Below are positions 8,207 through 16,053 of a stretch of DNA of 64,000 nt, piece by piece. The DNA lies in the NCBI RefSeq assembly GCF_000741535.1, contig NZ_JGYQ01000015.1:211730-275729 (forward strand), written 5' to 3'. The position numbers and the translations under genes were made by a program. Every line of letters starts with the position of its first letter. Within the stretch, counting starts at the first letter, position 1. The DNA is from Bifidobacterium boum. Lineage in GTDB: Bacteria > Actinomycetota > Actinomycetes > Actinomycetales > Bifidobacteriaceae. Under the pieces are notes generated by a model. The model was not told the origin of the DNA and did no database searches. It worked only from the letters and a program-made list of their open reading frames with translations.

Positions 8207-9202
8207 GTGTCGTCAGCTACACACCATTCATCAGGTTCTGAGCAAGGGGGACAGTCGATGGATTCCGCATCAGATATCATCCGGCGTATTTTCGGCGATC
8301 AGATTGATACACTAGGTGGCGAAATCGCAGAGGCGACGACACGATATGATGCGCTTCATATGGTTGAATTCCCTAAGCCTGAGCAAACCAGGCGTATTGC
8401 TGTCGCCAACCAGAAAGGTGGTGTCGGCAAAACCACGACCACGGTGAATCTCGCCGCGGCATTGGCACAAAGCGGTGCTCGTGTCTTGGTCCTTGATATG
8501 GATCCGCAGGGTAACGCCTCAACGGCATTAGGGGCCAAGCATATTTCAGGGGAGCCTTCGATCTATGACGTCATTGAAGGCCGACTCACCATCGCCGATG
8601 CCATCCAACAGTGCCCGTCTTTCGATACTCTCGACGTGGTTCCGGCATCCATCGATTTGAGTGGTGCCGAGCTGGAGATCGCTGATCTCGGCAACCGGAC
8701 GGAACTGCTCAAACAAGCGTTGGACACGTATCTGGCATCCAGCGAGCAGCATTACGATTACGTATTCGTGGATTGTCCACCGAGTCTGGGGCTGCTGGTC
8801 ATCAACGCGATGTGTGCGGTCACTGAGGTCCTGATTCCGATTCAGGCAGAATACTATGCGCTTGAAGGGCTCGGGCAGTTGATCAACACCATCGGTCTGG
8901 TGCAGGAACACTATAATCCTGTGCTGCTGGTATCCACCATGCTGGTGACGATGTTTGATCGACGTACGATTCTAAGTCGGCAGGTGTATGACGAGGTGAA
9001 AAGCCATTATCCGAACATCGTGCTGGATACGACGATCCCGCGGTCCGTGAAGATTTCGGAAGCGCCGAGTTTCCAGCAGAGTGTCATTGCCTATGACGCT
9101 CGTGGCATGGGTGCTATCGCGTATGGGGAGGCCGCGCTGGAAATGGCCAGACGCTCTCCCGCAGTATTGGCGACATTGGAAGCAAAGCGAGGTGAACACT
9201 GA
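8207..9202 (+). CDS. parA: Chromosome partitioning ATPase ParA
   Basis: ParA is a deviant-Walker ATPase that, with ParB on parS, separates newly copied origins. The P-loop NQKGGVGKTTTTVN lies near residues 68-81, with the signature lysine, followed by LVLDMDPQGNAST and YVFVDCPPSLG. The frame is open from 8123, but GTG 8207 has AAGGAGGA just upstream. A second candidate is ATG 8258, with AAGGGGG seven bases upstream, which removes a low-complexity Ser/His/Gln stretch. The protein is therefore 331 or 314 residues. The stop is two bases before parB, so the two genes are one operon. Confidence 0.95.
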   Translation: MSSATHHSSGSEQGGQSMDSASDIIRRIFGDQIDTLGGEIAEATTRYDALHMVEFPKPEQTRRIAVANQKGGVGKTTTTVNLAAALAQSGARVLVLDMDPQGNASTALGAKHISGEPSIYDVIEGRLTIADAIQQCPSFDTLDVVPASIDLSGAELEIADLGNRTELLKQALDTYLASSEQHYDYVFVDCPPSLGLLVINAMCAVTEVLIPIQAEYYALEGLGQLINTIGLVQEHYNPVLLVSTMLVTMFDRRTILSRQVYDEVKSHYPNIVLDTTIPRSVKISEAPSFQQSVIAYDARGMGAIAYGEAALEMARRSPAVLATLEAKRGEH

Positions 9203-9204
9203 TT

Positions 9205-10830
9205 ATGGCATCGAAGTCACGGCTCGGCAAAGGTCTGGGCGCACTGTTCCCCACACTTCCCGGTGACCCCAATGCGACGTCGGGTGAACCGGCGGATCAG
9301 AAGACAACGCCGCTGGGTCAGGAGCATCACGTTTCACGTGAAACGTCACAAGAACACGGCGAGAAGCCAACGGCGGGAATCAAGCGCACAAGTGTTTCAC
9401 ATGAAACGTCGGGCCGTCAATCACAGGCGCCGACAGGTGGTTCCGTTGACGACTCAAGGGCCGAACATGCGTCGGACCGTCATGCGAAGGGAGAGCCGCA
9501 GCGGCCTTCCGCGCATACCAAGAAGAGGATGAGTGTCCCCTCCCTTCAGACGATGGCACATCCGAGTGACCTGTTCTTTGGCGGTTCCGCCGATTCCGAC
9601 AACCACGGAACCGTTGAGTCCACCGGGGTTTCCGGTATGTCGGAACACAGCAAAGACATGCGGCGGATGACCAGGGTGCTCAACGATGCCGTGCTGACCT
9701 TGGGACAACATGACGGTATCGCGACCGGAACTGCACCTTCGGACCATGCCGACGCGAACGCCGCCGCGTCCGCATCACAGCCGGAATCGGAAGTGAAGCC
9801 CGAAGCCAGTGTTTCACGTGAAACGCCAGATGAGGCCTCGCCATCAGAGGATGCAACGGCTGTGCCGGAACAGACCGAAGCATTGAAACCGGTTGAGGGA
9901 GGATACCTCGCCGAACTGAAACTCAGCGATATCGGGCCGAATAAGGAACAACCGCGGACGATTTTCGATGAGGATGAGCTACGTGAGCTTGCCGACTCCA
10001 TCCGCGAAGTCGGGATTTTGCAGCCGATTGTGGTCAGGAAACGTCCGCTCGAGCAAATCAAAGCGTCTCAAGACTCCGACAGGACAGACACGGCCACCGG
10101 TGTCTCTGGAGTATTGGCGGCCGCACAAGCCCCGGTTGCTCATATGGACAGTCCGTATGAGCTCATCATGGGGGAGCGTCGCTGGCGCGCCTCCCAGCTT
10201 GCCGGTCTTGACACGATTCCGGCGATTGTGAAAACAACCGCGGATAACCACATGCTGCGTGACGCGTTGTTGGAGAATCTCCATAGGGTCGCGCTCAACC
10301 CGTTGGAAGAGGCTGCGGCGTATCAGCAGATGATTGACGAATTCGGTCTGACGCAAGCGCAATTGTCAACCTCTGTTTCGAAGTCACGTCCGCAAATCGC
10401 CAATACCTTGCGCCTGCTTAATCTGCCGGCTTCCGTGCAGAAGAAAGTCGCCGCAGGAGTGTTGTCCGCCGGCCATGCCCGGGCGCTACTGGGGTTAGGC
10501 AGTGAAGAGGAGATGGAGAAACTCGCCGATCGAATCATCGCCGAAGGACTGTCCGTACGCAGTACGGAAGAAATCGTCGCGATGAAAGCCTTGGAGGGTA
10601 ATCCTGAGAAGAAGGGGAAATCCAAGGCGGCGAATCCGTGGAACAATTCTCCGATTCGACATAATCTCGAACAGCATTTTGATACGAAGGTCGCCATTCG
10701 AGGAAATAACAAGCACGGCAAAATCGAGATTTCCTTCTCCTCTCCCGACGATATGCAGCGCATTCTGGATTTGCTGATGCCGCAAGAGCAGAAGGCGGAC
10801 AGCCCGGCAGCTGCACCGCAACAGGCGTAA
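9205..10830 (+). CDS. parB: Chromosome partitioning protein ParB with long N-terminal extension
   Basis: ParB is a parS-binding CTPase clamp that spreads from the centromere. At 541 residues it is about 200 longer than typical ParB. Residues 1 to about 232 open with MASKSRLGKGLGALFP (a ParA-contact motif) and continue as a disordered Ser/Glu/Thr-rich linker. The conserved part starts at YLAELKLSDIGPNKEQPR, has GERRWRAS near 322 and a helix-turn-helix near 365-410, and ends in the dimerisation domain. About 35 extra residues sit between VVRKRP and YELIMGERR. Three parS palindromes lie within the linker codons (9331, 9394, 9811), each encoding VS(R/H)ET. Confidence 0.96.
   Translation: MASKSRLGKGLGALFPTLPGDPNATSGEPADQKTTPLGQEHHVSRETSQEHGEKPTAGIKRTSVSHETSGRQSQAPTGGSVDDSRAEHASDRHAKGEPQRPSAHTKKRMSVPSLQTMAHPSDLFFGGSADSDNHGTVESTGVSGMSEHSKDMRRMTRVLNDAVLTLGQHDGIATGTAPSDHADANAAASASQPESEVKPEASVSRETPDEASPSEDATAVPEQTEALKPVEGGYLAELKLSDIGPNKEQPRTIFDEDELRELADSIREVGILQPIVVRKRPLEQIKASQDSDRTDTATGVSGVLAAAQAPVAHMDSPYELIMGERRWRASQLAGLDTIPAIVKTTADNHMLRDALLENLHRVALNPLEEAAAYQQMIDEFGLTQAQLSTSVSKSRPQIANTLRLLNLPASVQKKVAAGVLSAGHARALLGLGSEEEMEKLADRIIAEGLSVRSTEEIVAMKALEGNPEKKGKSKAANPWNNSPIRHNLEQHFDTKVAIRGNNKHGKIEISFSSPDDMQRILDLLMPQEQKADSPAAAPQQA
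9331..9344. promoter_or_regulatory. parS: Perfect parS core inside parB
   Basis: The GTTTCACGTGAAAC core lies within codons encoding HVSRETS in the ParB linker. The symmetry extends by two bases on each side (ACGTTT...AAACGT). Confidence 0.85.
9394..9407. promoter_or_regulatory. parS: Variant parS inside parB
   Basis: GTTTCACATGAAAC has one central change from the consensus and is read in the same frame as SVSHETS. Confidence 0.6.
9811..9824. promoter_or_regulatory. parS: Perfect parS core inside parB
   Basis: TGTTTCACGTGAAACG matches 15 of 16 consensus positions and encodes SVSRETP in the ParB linker. It lies 480 bp from the first internal copy. Confidence 0.85.
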
Positions 10831-10871
10831 GCGAATCCGGTCGGGTGGCGACGAAACAGTACAGCCCGAAC

Positions 10872-10918
10872 ATGCATGAGGCTTGGCGTTCCTTTCCAGG
10901 AAGCCAAGCCTCATGCAT
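10872..10918. terminator. Bidirectional terminator between parB and trxB
   Basis: Arms at 10872-10887 and 10903-10918 are perfect 16-bp complements (GCATGAGGCTTGGC core). The loop itself contains a second short stem (TTCCT/AGGAA). The element sits between convergent genes. Confidence 0.85.
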
Positions 10919-10967
10919 TGCGTAACGGAATCGTTCTAGTGTACTCGATGGTGTTCTGTAACCGCAC

Positions 10968-11906
10968 TTAGTCGAGATTGGTGAGATAATCCTGTGCGTC
11001 GAGCGCCGCCCTGCAACCCATACCGGCAGCGGAAACCGCCTGACGGTAGACGCTATCCACCACATCGCCGGCGGCGAATACGCCCGGCACATTGGTTCGG
11101 GTTGAAGCGCCGTCAACAACGATAAAGCCATGCTCATCAAGCTCAAGCGCCCCATCAAGAAACTCGGTTGCCGGCGTGTGTCCGATAGTGACAAACACGC
11201 CATTCGCGGGCAGTGTTGATGTGGAGCCGTCTACGGTATCCCGCAGAACCACCGACTGGACGCCGGAATCGTCGCCGTCGATGCGTTCGACCACAGCGTT
11301 CATATGCAAGGCGATACGTTCGTTGGATGCAGCCCGGTCAACCAGAATCTTCGACGCGCGGAACGCATCACGACGGTGCACCACAGTGACCGATGAGCCG
11401 AATCTGCTGAGGAAGTCAGCATCGGTAAGTGCGCTGTCACCACCACCGACCACCACAATCGGCTTACCGCGGAAGAAGAACCCGTCGCAGGTCGCGCAAT
11501 AGGATACTCCACGTCCTGCGAATTCCGCCTCGCCCGGCACCCCGAGCTTACGGACACGGGAACCGGTGGTAACCACCACGGCACGTGCGGTGATGGTATC
11601 GCCGCCGTCAAGGGTCAGCGTCTTGGTGCCCGCGGAAAAATCAACACCGACCACATCGTCATAGACAAGCTTGGCGCCGAAGCGCTCTGCCTGCTTGCGC
11701 ATCGCATCCATGAGATCGGGGCCCATAATGCCTTCCGGGAAGCCTGGATAGTTTTCCACCTCGGTGGTGTTCACCAGTTGTCCGCCGGGGGTGAGCGCTC
11801 CGGCGATCACAGTCGGCTGATATCCGGCGCGCCCCAAGTAAATCGCGGCCGTATATCCAGCCGGTCCCGAACCGATAATCGTAACGTCTGTCTGCTGTGC
11901 TGTCAT
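10968..11906 (-). CDS. trxB: Thioredoxin-disulfide reductase
   Basis: This FAD/NADPH enzyme reduces thioredoxin. The 312-residue product has the FAD-binding GSGPAGYTAAIYLGRAG at the N-terminus, the redox-active CATC near 136, the NADPH-binding GGGDSAL near 155, and the C-terminal FAD motif GVFAAGDVVD. The order and length are those of low-molecular-weight bacterial TrxB. No thioredoxin gene is adjacent, unlike the trxB-trxA pair of many actinobacteria. Confidence 0.96.
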   Translation of the reverse strand: MTAQQTDVTIIGSGPAGYTAAIYLGRAGYQPTVIAGALTPGGQLVNTTEVENYPGFPEGIMGPDLMDAMRKQAERFGAKLVYDDVVGVDFSAGTKTLTLDGGDTITARAVVVTTGSRVRKLGVPGEAEFAGRGVSYCATCDGFFFRGKPIVVVGGGDSALTDADFLSRFGSSVTVVHRRDAFRASKILVDRAASNERIALHMNAVVERIDGDDSGVQSVVLRDTVDGSTSTLPANGVFVTIGHTPATEFLDGALELDEHGFIVVDGASTRTNVPGVFAAGDVVDSVYRQAVSAAGMGCRAALDAQDYLTNLD

Positions 11907-11996
11907 GCGTCCTAACCTAGCACGACTGCGCTGAAATGCTTGCGCTGGCAGCTGAGTATGGACATGCCTGCACCAGCCCCGCCACGGCTCATGCGT

Positions 11997-12029
11997 GCGG
12001 CCCCTGAACCGGAATGATTCAGGGGCCGC
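11997..12029. terminator. Stem-loop after the pseudokinase gene
   Basis: Perfect 12-bp arms lie at 11997-12008 and 12018-12029 with a 9-base loop, about 30 bp past the stop of the minus-strand gene at 12062. The U-run is poor, so termination is inferred from stem strength and position. Confidence 0.7.
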
Positions 12030-12061
12030 AAATCATAGGCACACGTGTCGTCAGTGTGACA

Positions 12062-14185
12062 TCAGTACAGTTCCACCGAGTTGATGTACAGCTGGTTGCC
12101 GGGAAGACTGTCACGGGGGACCCACATGAGGAAGTCTTGGCTCTTGACGGTCTTGGTGAGTTTGACCTCCGTCTTGCCGCTCGCATCGAAGGCGAACTGC
12201 GCAACCTGCTCACCTTGCGTCGGATCCGCTGTCGTATTCGCATACAGGTAGCCGGTACCACCGGACGACCTGATGGACACCACGAAACGGTACACGCTTT
12301 CGGGTTCGCTCAGATGCATGTAATAGCCATAGCCGTCCTGTCCACCGGGCTTGGTGAGGAACTCCTGCTTATCAATGGTGTACGGGGTGTTGTTCTCAGG
12401 AACGGTTGGAGTCGGTACTGCCGAAGCGTCCTTGTCGGCATTGATGACCTTGCTCTTGCCGGAGCTCGACGACGACCCCGATGCATCGCTGGTCGGAGTG
12501 CTGCTGCCGAACGGGACTTTGTCCAAGTTCTCGGAAGGCCATGCACTCGACTGTTTCGCCGCACCGATGGTGGTGCCTCCGGAAAGACTATGCCATGCCA
12601 ATCCTGCCGCGGCGGCAACTACGACAATAACCACGACAATGGCAACGACTTTGGTGCTGAACCTGCCGAACAGCGTCGCATCGGCAACATCATCCTGCTC
12701 CACCGGATTGTAAGCATCATGCTCTTCATGCTCCGGTTCGACGGTTGGAGTGAAACTCGGCGGACGGCTGATCGGCGAATTCGCGGCGAGAATCTGCGTC
12801 TGCTCGTCTTCCAGTGCGCGACGAGACTCATCGCCCGGTTCCACTGGCATGCCGTTCGCATCGAACACCGGGATACGGCTTGTCGATTCCCCGGTTGACG
12901 GTGGTTGCAAACGATGAGCGTTCTTCGCCGCTTTACGAGCGAAATCGAAGCGCATCGTGGCTTGCGTATCCGTATACGGGTCGGTTGGCACGTTGAAATT
13001 CGGGAAGATGGCGTTGTCGGGATCCGGTACTGACGGAGCTATGATATTGGCGACTTCAGCGGCGGCGATGTCATGGAAATCGTAGTCGCTGCTGTCGGAC
13101 GGATCCGGACGCGGAATCGGCGGCTGCCGGTTCGGGTTACGTGGAGCCGCCTGACTGTTCTTCATCCACTCCGCCGACTCCTGTTGCATAGCCTGCTGCA
13201 TGGCCTGCTGGCGTTCGGCGATATCCTTGGCCTGCTGGTCATCCGTGGTCGGCTTGGACGGAAGCGGCACCGCCGGTATCGCACCGACCTGGGCGGCTTG
13301 CGCCTGGGCATAGGCATGCTGTTCGAAGGAGGATGCAAGATCCGGCGGGAAGTCAAGAATATGTTCCGGTACCGGAGCACGTAATGCTGCGGATGCGATG
13401 GAACATTCAGCGTCAACGCTCGGCAGGGCGATATCACTGTCATGCAGCTGATTGAGCGGCTCCCAATTGCCCAACAACGCGGTCAATTCGGCCAGTGATT
13501 CCATCGGCACGACACCTGGTTCGTTGGATGATCCAAGACCTCGATGGCAGATCAAACGGAATTCGCCGGGAACATCCGGTCCGAGACGGTTGAGATCAAT
13601 CGGAGCGTCCACAGACGACGGGGTACGGGTGATCAGCGCATACAACACTGCGGCAAGCTGGCGTATAGCAAGACGCTCCGGGCTGAGACCGGCCGGCGCA
13701 CGTGAAGTGTCGGCAAGCATCGGGCTGATGGTCGCGTCTGCAAGCTGAACGCCATTGACGGTCAGTCGGATGGTGTCAGTGCTCAGCGAATAGTGGGATA
13801 GTCCGTCAACCAGAAGCTGACGCATAGCCGACGCGGTTTCGCCGAGAATCGAACGGATAGCCGCCTGGCTCAGTGTTTTGGATGCAGGGCCGCGGAAGTA
13901 ATCGGTCAACGACAAGCCGTTGTCAACCGCCGTGATGATGATCGACACGCCTGCACGATGCTGAAGCTGGAGCACCTGCGTATACCGGCGATTGCGTGAC
14001 AATGCCAGTGAGGATGCGATCGCGTCAACCGTGGGGATGGCGTCGGCATCGGTGACGATGAATAGCTGGCAGTCACGGGCGAGGACGCGATCATTCGCCT
14101 TCCAAGCTTGTAAGCCGGGTTCGTCGCGTAGCAATGACACCAACGTGTACCGGTTGATAATGGTGTCTCCCAGTTGTGGCTTCAT
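12062..14185 (-). CDS. Membrane pseudokinase paired with MurJ
   Basis: This 707-residue protein has a protein-kinase-like fold at about 1-235 that opens GDTIINRYTLVSLLRDEPG. The catalytic residues are missing: no ATP-binding lysine is recognisable in the LARDCQLFIV strand, the HRD position reads HYSLSTD, and no DFG is present. A Pro/Gln-rich linker follows, then one membrane segment near 511-533 (VVAIVVVIVVVAAAAGLAW). The extracellular C-terminal domain ends LYINSVELY and resembles the last domain of mycobacterial MviN (Rv3910). In mycobacteria the pseudokinase and this domain are fused to MurJ and recruit the FHA protein FhaA. Here the gene overlaps murJ by four bases as a separate cistron. 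A regulatory role in lipid II flipping is inferred. Confidence 0.85.
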   Translation of the reverse strand: MKPQLGDTIINRYTLVSLLRDEPGLQAWKANDRVLARDCQLFIVTDADAIPTVDAIASSLALSRNRRYTQVLQLQHRAGVSIIITAVDNGLSLTDYFRGPASKTLSQAAIRSILGETASAMRQLLVDGLSHYSLSTDTIRLTVNGVQLADATISPMLADTSRAPAGLSPERLAIRQLAAVLYALITRTPSSVDAPIDLNRLGPDVPGEFRLICHRGLGSSNEPGVVPMESLAELTALLGNWEPLNQLHDSDIALPSVDAECSIASAALRAPVPEHILDFPPDLASSFEQHAYAQAQAAQVGAIPAVPLPSKPTTDDQQAKDIAERQQAMQQAMQQESAEWMKNSQAAPRNPNRQPPIPRPDPSDSSDYDFHDIAAAEVANIIAPSVPDPDNAIFPNFNVPTDPYTDTQATMRFDFARKAAKNAHRLQPPSTGESTSRIPVFDANGMPVEPGDESRRALEDEQTQILAANSPISRPPSFTPTVEPEHEEHDAYNPVEQDDVADATLFGRFSTKVVAIVVVIVVVAAAAGLAWHSLSGGTTIGAAKQSSAWPSENLDKVPFGSSTPTSDASGSSSSSGKSKVINADKDASAVPTPTVPENNTPYTIDKQEFLTKPGGQDGYGYYMHLSEPESVYRFVVSIRSSGGTGYLYANTTADPTQGEQVAQFAFDASGKTEVKLTKTVKSQDFLMWVPRDSLPGNQLYINSVELY

Positions 14186-16053
14186 ATGTTCCTTCGCTCC
14201 ATATCGAGAACATCGCGCGATCGCGGTGCGGTAGTAGTCATTCTACTGACGGGAGTGGTCGAAACAGCGGCAGCGGCTACCGTGTGCTCATCCCCATCAG
14301 ATGCCGGGGCATCCGGGTGTTCCGCAGACGGGACGGGAGGTTCCTTCGATTCGTTCCCGGCTGCCGGAATTTCGGCGGGTGCTGCGCCGTGACGGCTGAA
14401 TCGACGCTTCAGCGACGACAACAAGCCGAGCAACTCCTCGGTGTGCATGCCCCAGAGCGCACCCACGAACATGACGGTGATGATGACTGCCAGAATCACG
14501 CATACCAGCACCGCTTGGATCCAGTTCATGTGAGGGCGACCGCCGTCCAAATCGGCACCAACCAGATGATAGACCGGTGTACGCAGCCACAAGCCAACCA
14601 CGATCGCCGCCCCGGTGGCGACGCTCGCCTTGATGAATGACAAGGCGATACGCCTCCCATCCAGACGGTTCTCGAACCGCTTGCGCAGCATCCACACCAG
14701 CAGCGGGAATGACGTCACATAGGCGACGGTCACCGCAACCCCGCGCATCGTGGTCCAATGCAGTGGGGACATCGTATACGTGACCGCCAGTAGGATGATC
14801 ATCTGGATGCTGAGTTGGACAGCCATGAAGATGAACGGTGAGCGACCGTCTTCGAAAGCGTAGAAGGTGCGTTGAATGATCAGGTAGGCGCTCGACAGCG
14901 GCAGCGACAAGGACAGTGCAATCATCGGGCCCGACATGAGCTGGGCTTCACCGACGCTGATCGAAGGCAGCAAAGCCAAAGAAATCGGCACGGACATCAC
15001 CACGAATACGGCGGTGAAATAGCTCATCAAAAGAGAAACATTACGCAGGGCGTCACTTAAATCAATACGTGCGGTTTGCATGTCATTATCGGCAACCGCA
15101 CGGGAAATCTTCGGGAAAACCGCAGTCGCCACAGACACCGCAATCAGGGAATACGGCAGGATATAGATGGTGAACGCGTTCTGATACGTGGCGTTCCCCG
15201 CTACCAGCGTCTCATCGATACCGAACAGCTGATGGGCGCGCAGCGGCGCATTCGTCGTGATACGAGTCGAAAGAATCGTCAACAACTGGTCGACACCGAC
15301 AATGCCGAGACTCCACGCAGCAACCGAACCCATCGAACGCAAGCCGATACCGTGAACGCCCCAACGCCACCGGTAATGCACGCCCAGACGGAACAGCGGG
15401 ATGAACAACACCAGCGCCTGGACCGCCACGCCAAGCGTCCACGTGCCGGCGGTCAGCATGATCTTGTCCGTCGTCCAGAAATTCAGCGGCTGCTTGTCGG
15501 CTTTGCCGAACAACACGATGAACAGCGTGAACCCGGCGCAACTGACAATATTCGCGGCAACCGAACTCCACGCGTACATGCCGAAATGATTCTTCGCCGC
15601 CAGAATCTGGCCGAGCACGGTATACAGGCCATAGAAGAAAATCTGGGGCATGCACCACAGCGCGAATGCGTTGGTCAGTGCCAGCATGTCCTTGCCGCCG
15701 TTCGCATACAAGTGGGTGAACGCCGGGGTTGTGGCGGTCAACAGCATCATCGCGATAGTGATTCCGGCAAGCAACGCGATCGCGAAAGTAATGAGCTTAT
15801 TGAGCCGGTCCTCAGCGTCATCCTCCTTTAACGTGCGCACAATCTGCGGAACCAGCACCGCGTTGAAAATACCGCCGGAAATAAGGCTGAAAATCACTTG
15901 GGGAATCATCGAACCGGCCTGATAGGCGTTTGCCGCCATACCGGTCGTGCCAACTGCCGCGGCGAGGAGAATGGTACGGATCTGGCCGGTTAGTCGCGAA
16001 GCGGCCGTACCGATGGCCATGACGAGGGAATTATGCCCTACTGAAGAACTCAT
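14182..16053 (-). CDS. murJ: Lipid II flippase MurJ (MviN family)
   Basis: MurJ flips the peptidoglycan precursor lipid II across the membrane. The 623-residue product begins MSSSVGHNSLVMAIGTAASRLTGQIRTI, the family N-terminus with the conserved TxxSRxxG-like segment, and contains the usual run of about 14 membrane helices. A cytosolic tail of about 70 residues is rich in Glu, Pro and Ala. It overlaps the upstream DUF6049 gene and the downstream pseudokinase gene by four bases each, so the three are translationally coupled. Confidence 0.93.
   Translation of the reverse strand: MSSSVGHNSLVMAIGTAASRLTGQIRTILLAAAVGTTGMAANAYQAGSMIPQVIFSLISGGIFNAVLVPQIVRTLKEDDAEDRLNKLITFAIALLAGITIAMMLLTATTPAFTHLYANGGKDMLALTNAFALWCMPQIFFYGLYTVLGQILAAKNHFGMYAWSSVAANIVSCAGFTLFIVLFGKADKQPLNFWTTDKIMLTAGTWTLGVAVQALVLFIPLFRLGVHYRWRWGVHGIGLRSMGSVAAWSLGIVGVDQLLTILSTRITTNAPLRAHQLFGIDETLVAGNATYQNAFTIYILPYSLIAVSVATAVFPKISRAVADNDMQTARIDLSDALRNVSLLMSYFTAVFVVMSVPISLALLPSISVGEAQLMSGPMIALSLSLPLSSAYLIIQRTFYAFEDGRSPFIFMAVQLSIQMIILLAVTYTMSPLHWTTMRGVAVTVAYVTSFPLLVWMLRKRFENRLDGRRIALSFIKASVATGAAIVVGLWLRTPVYHLVGADLDGGRPHMNWIQAVLVCVILAVIITVMFVGALWGMHTEELLGLLSSLKRRFSRHGAAPAEIPAAGNESKEPPVPSAEHPDAPASDGDEHTVAAAAVSTTPVSRMTTTAPRSRDVLDMERRNI

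Noticed and set aside
10968..11906. trxB-trxA fusion or adjacent thioredoxin gene
   Set aside because: The protein ends at the normal TrxB C-terminus, and the flanking gaps of about 150 bp contain hairpins, not a thioredoxin gene.
12062..14185. Active Ser/Thr kinase
   Set aside because: The ATP-binding Lys, HRD and DFG motifs are all absent, so it is called a pseudokinase.
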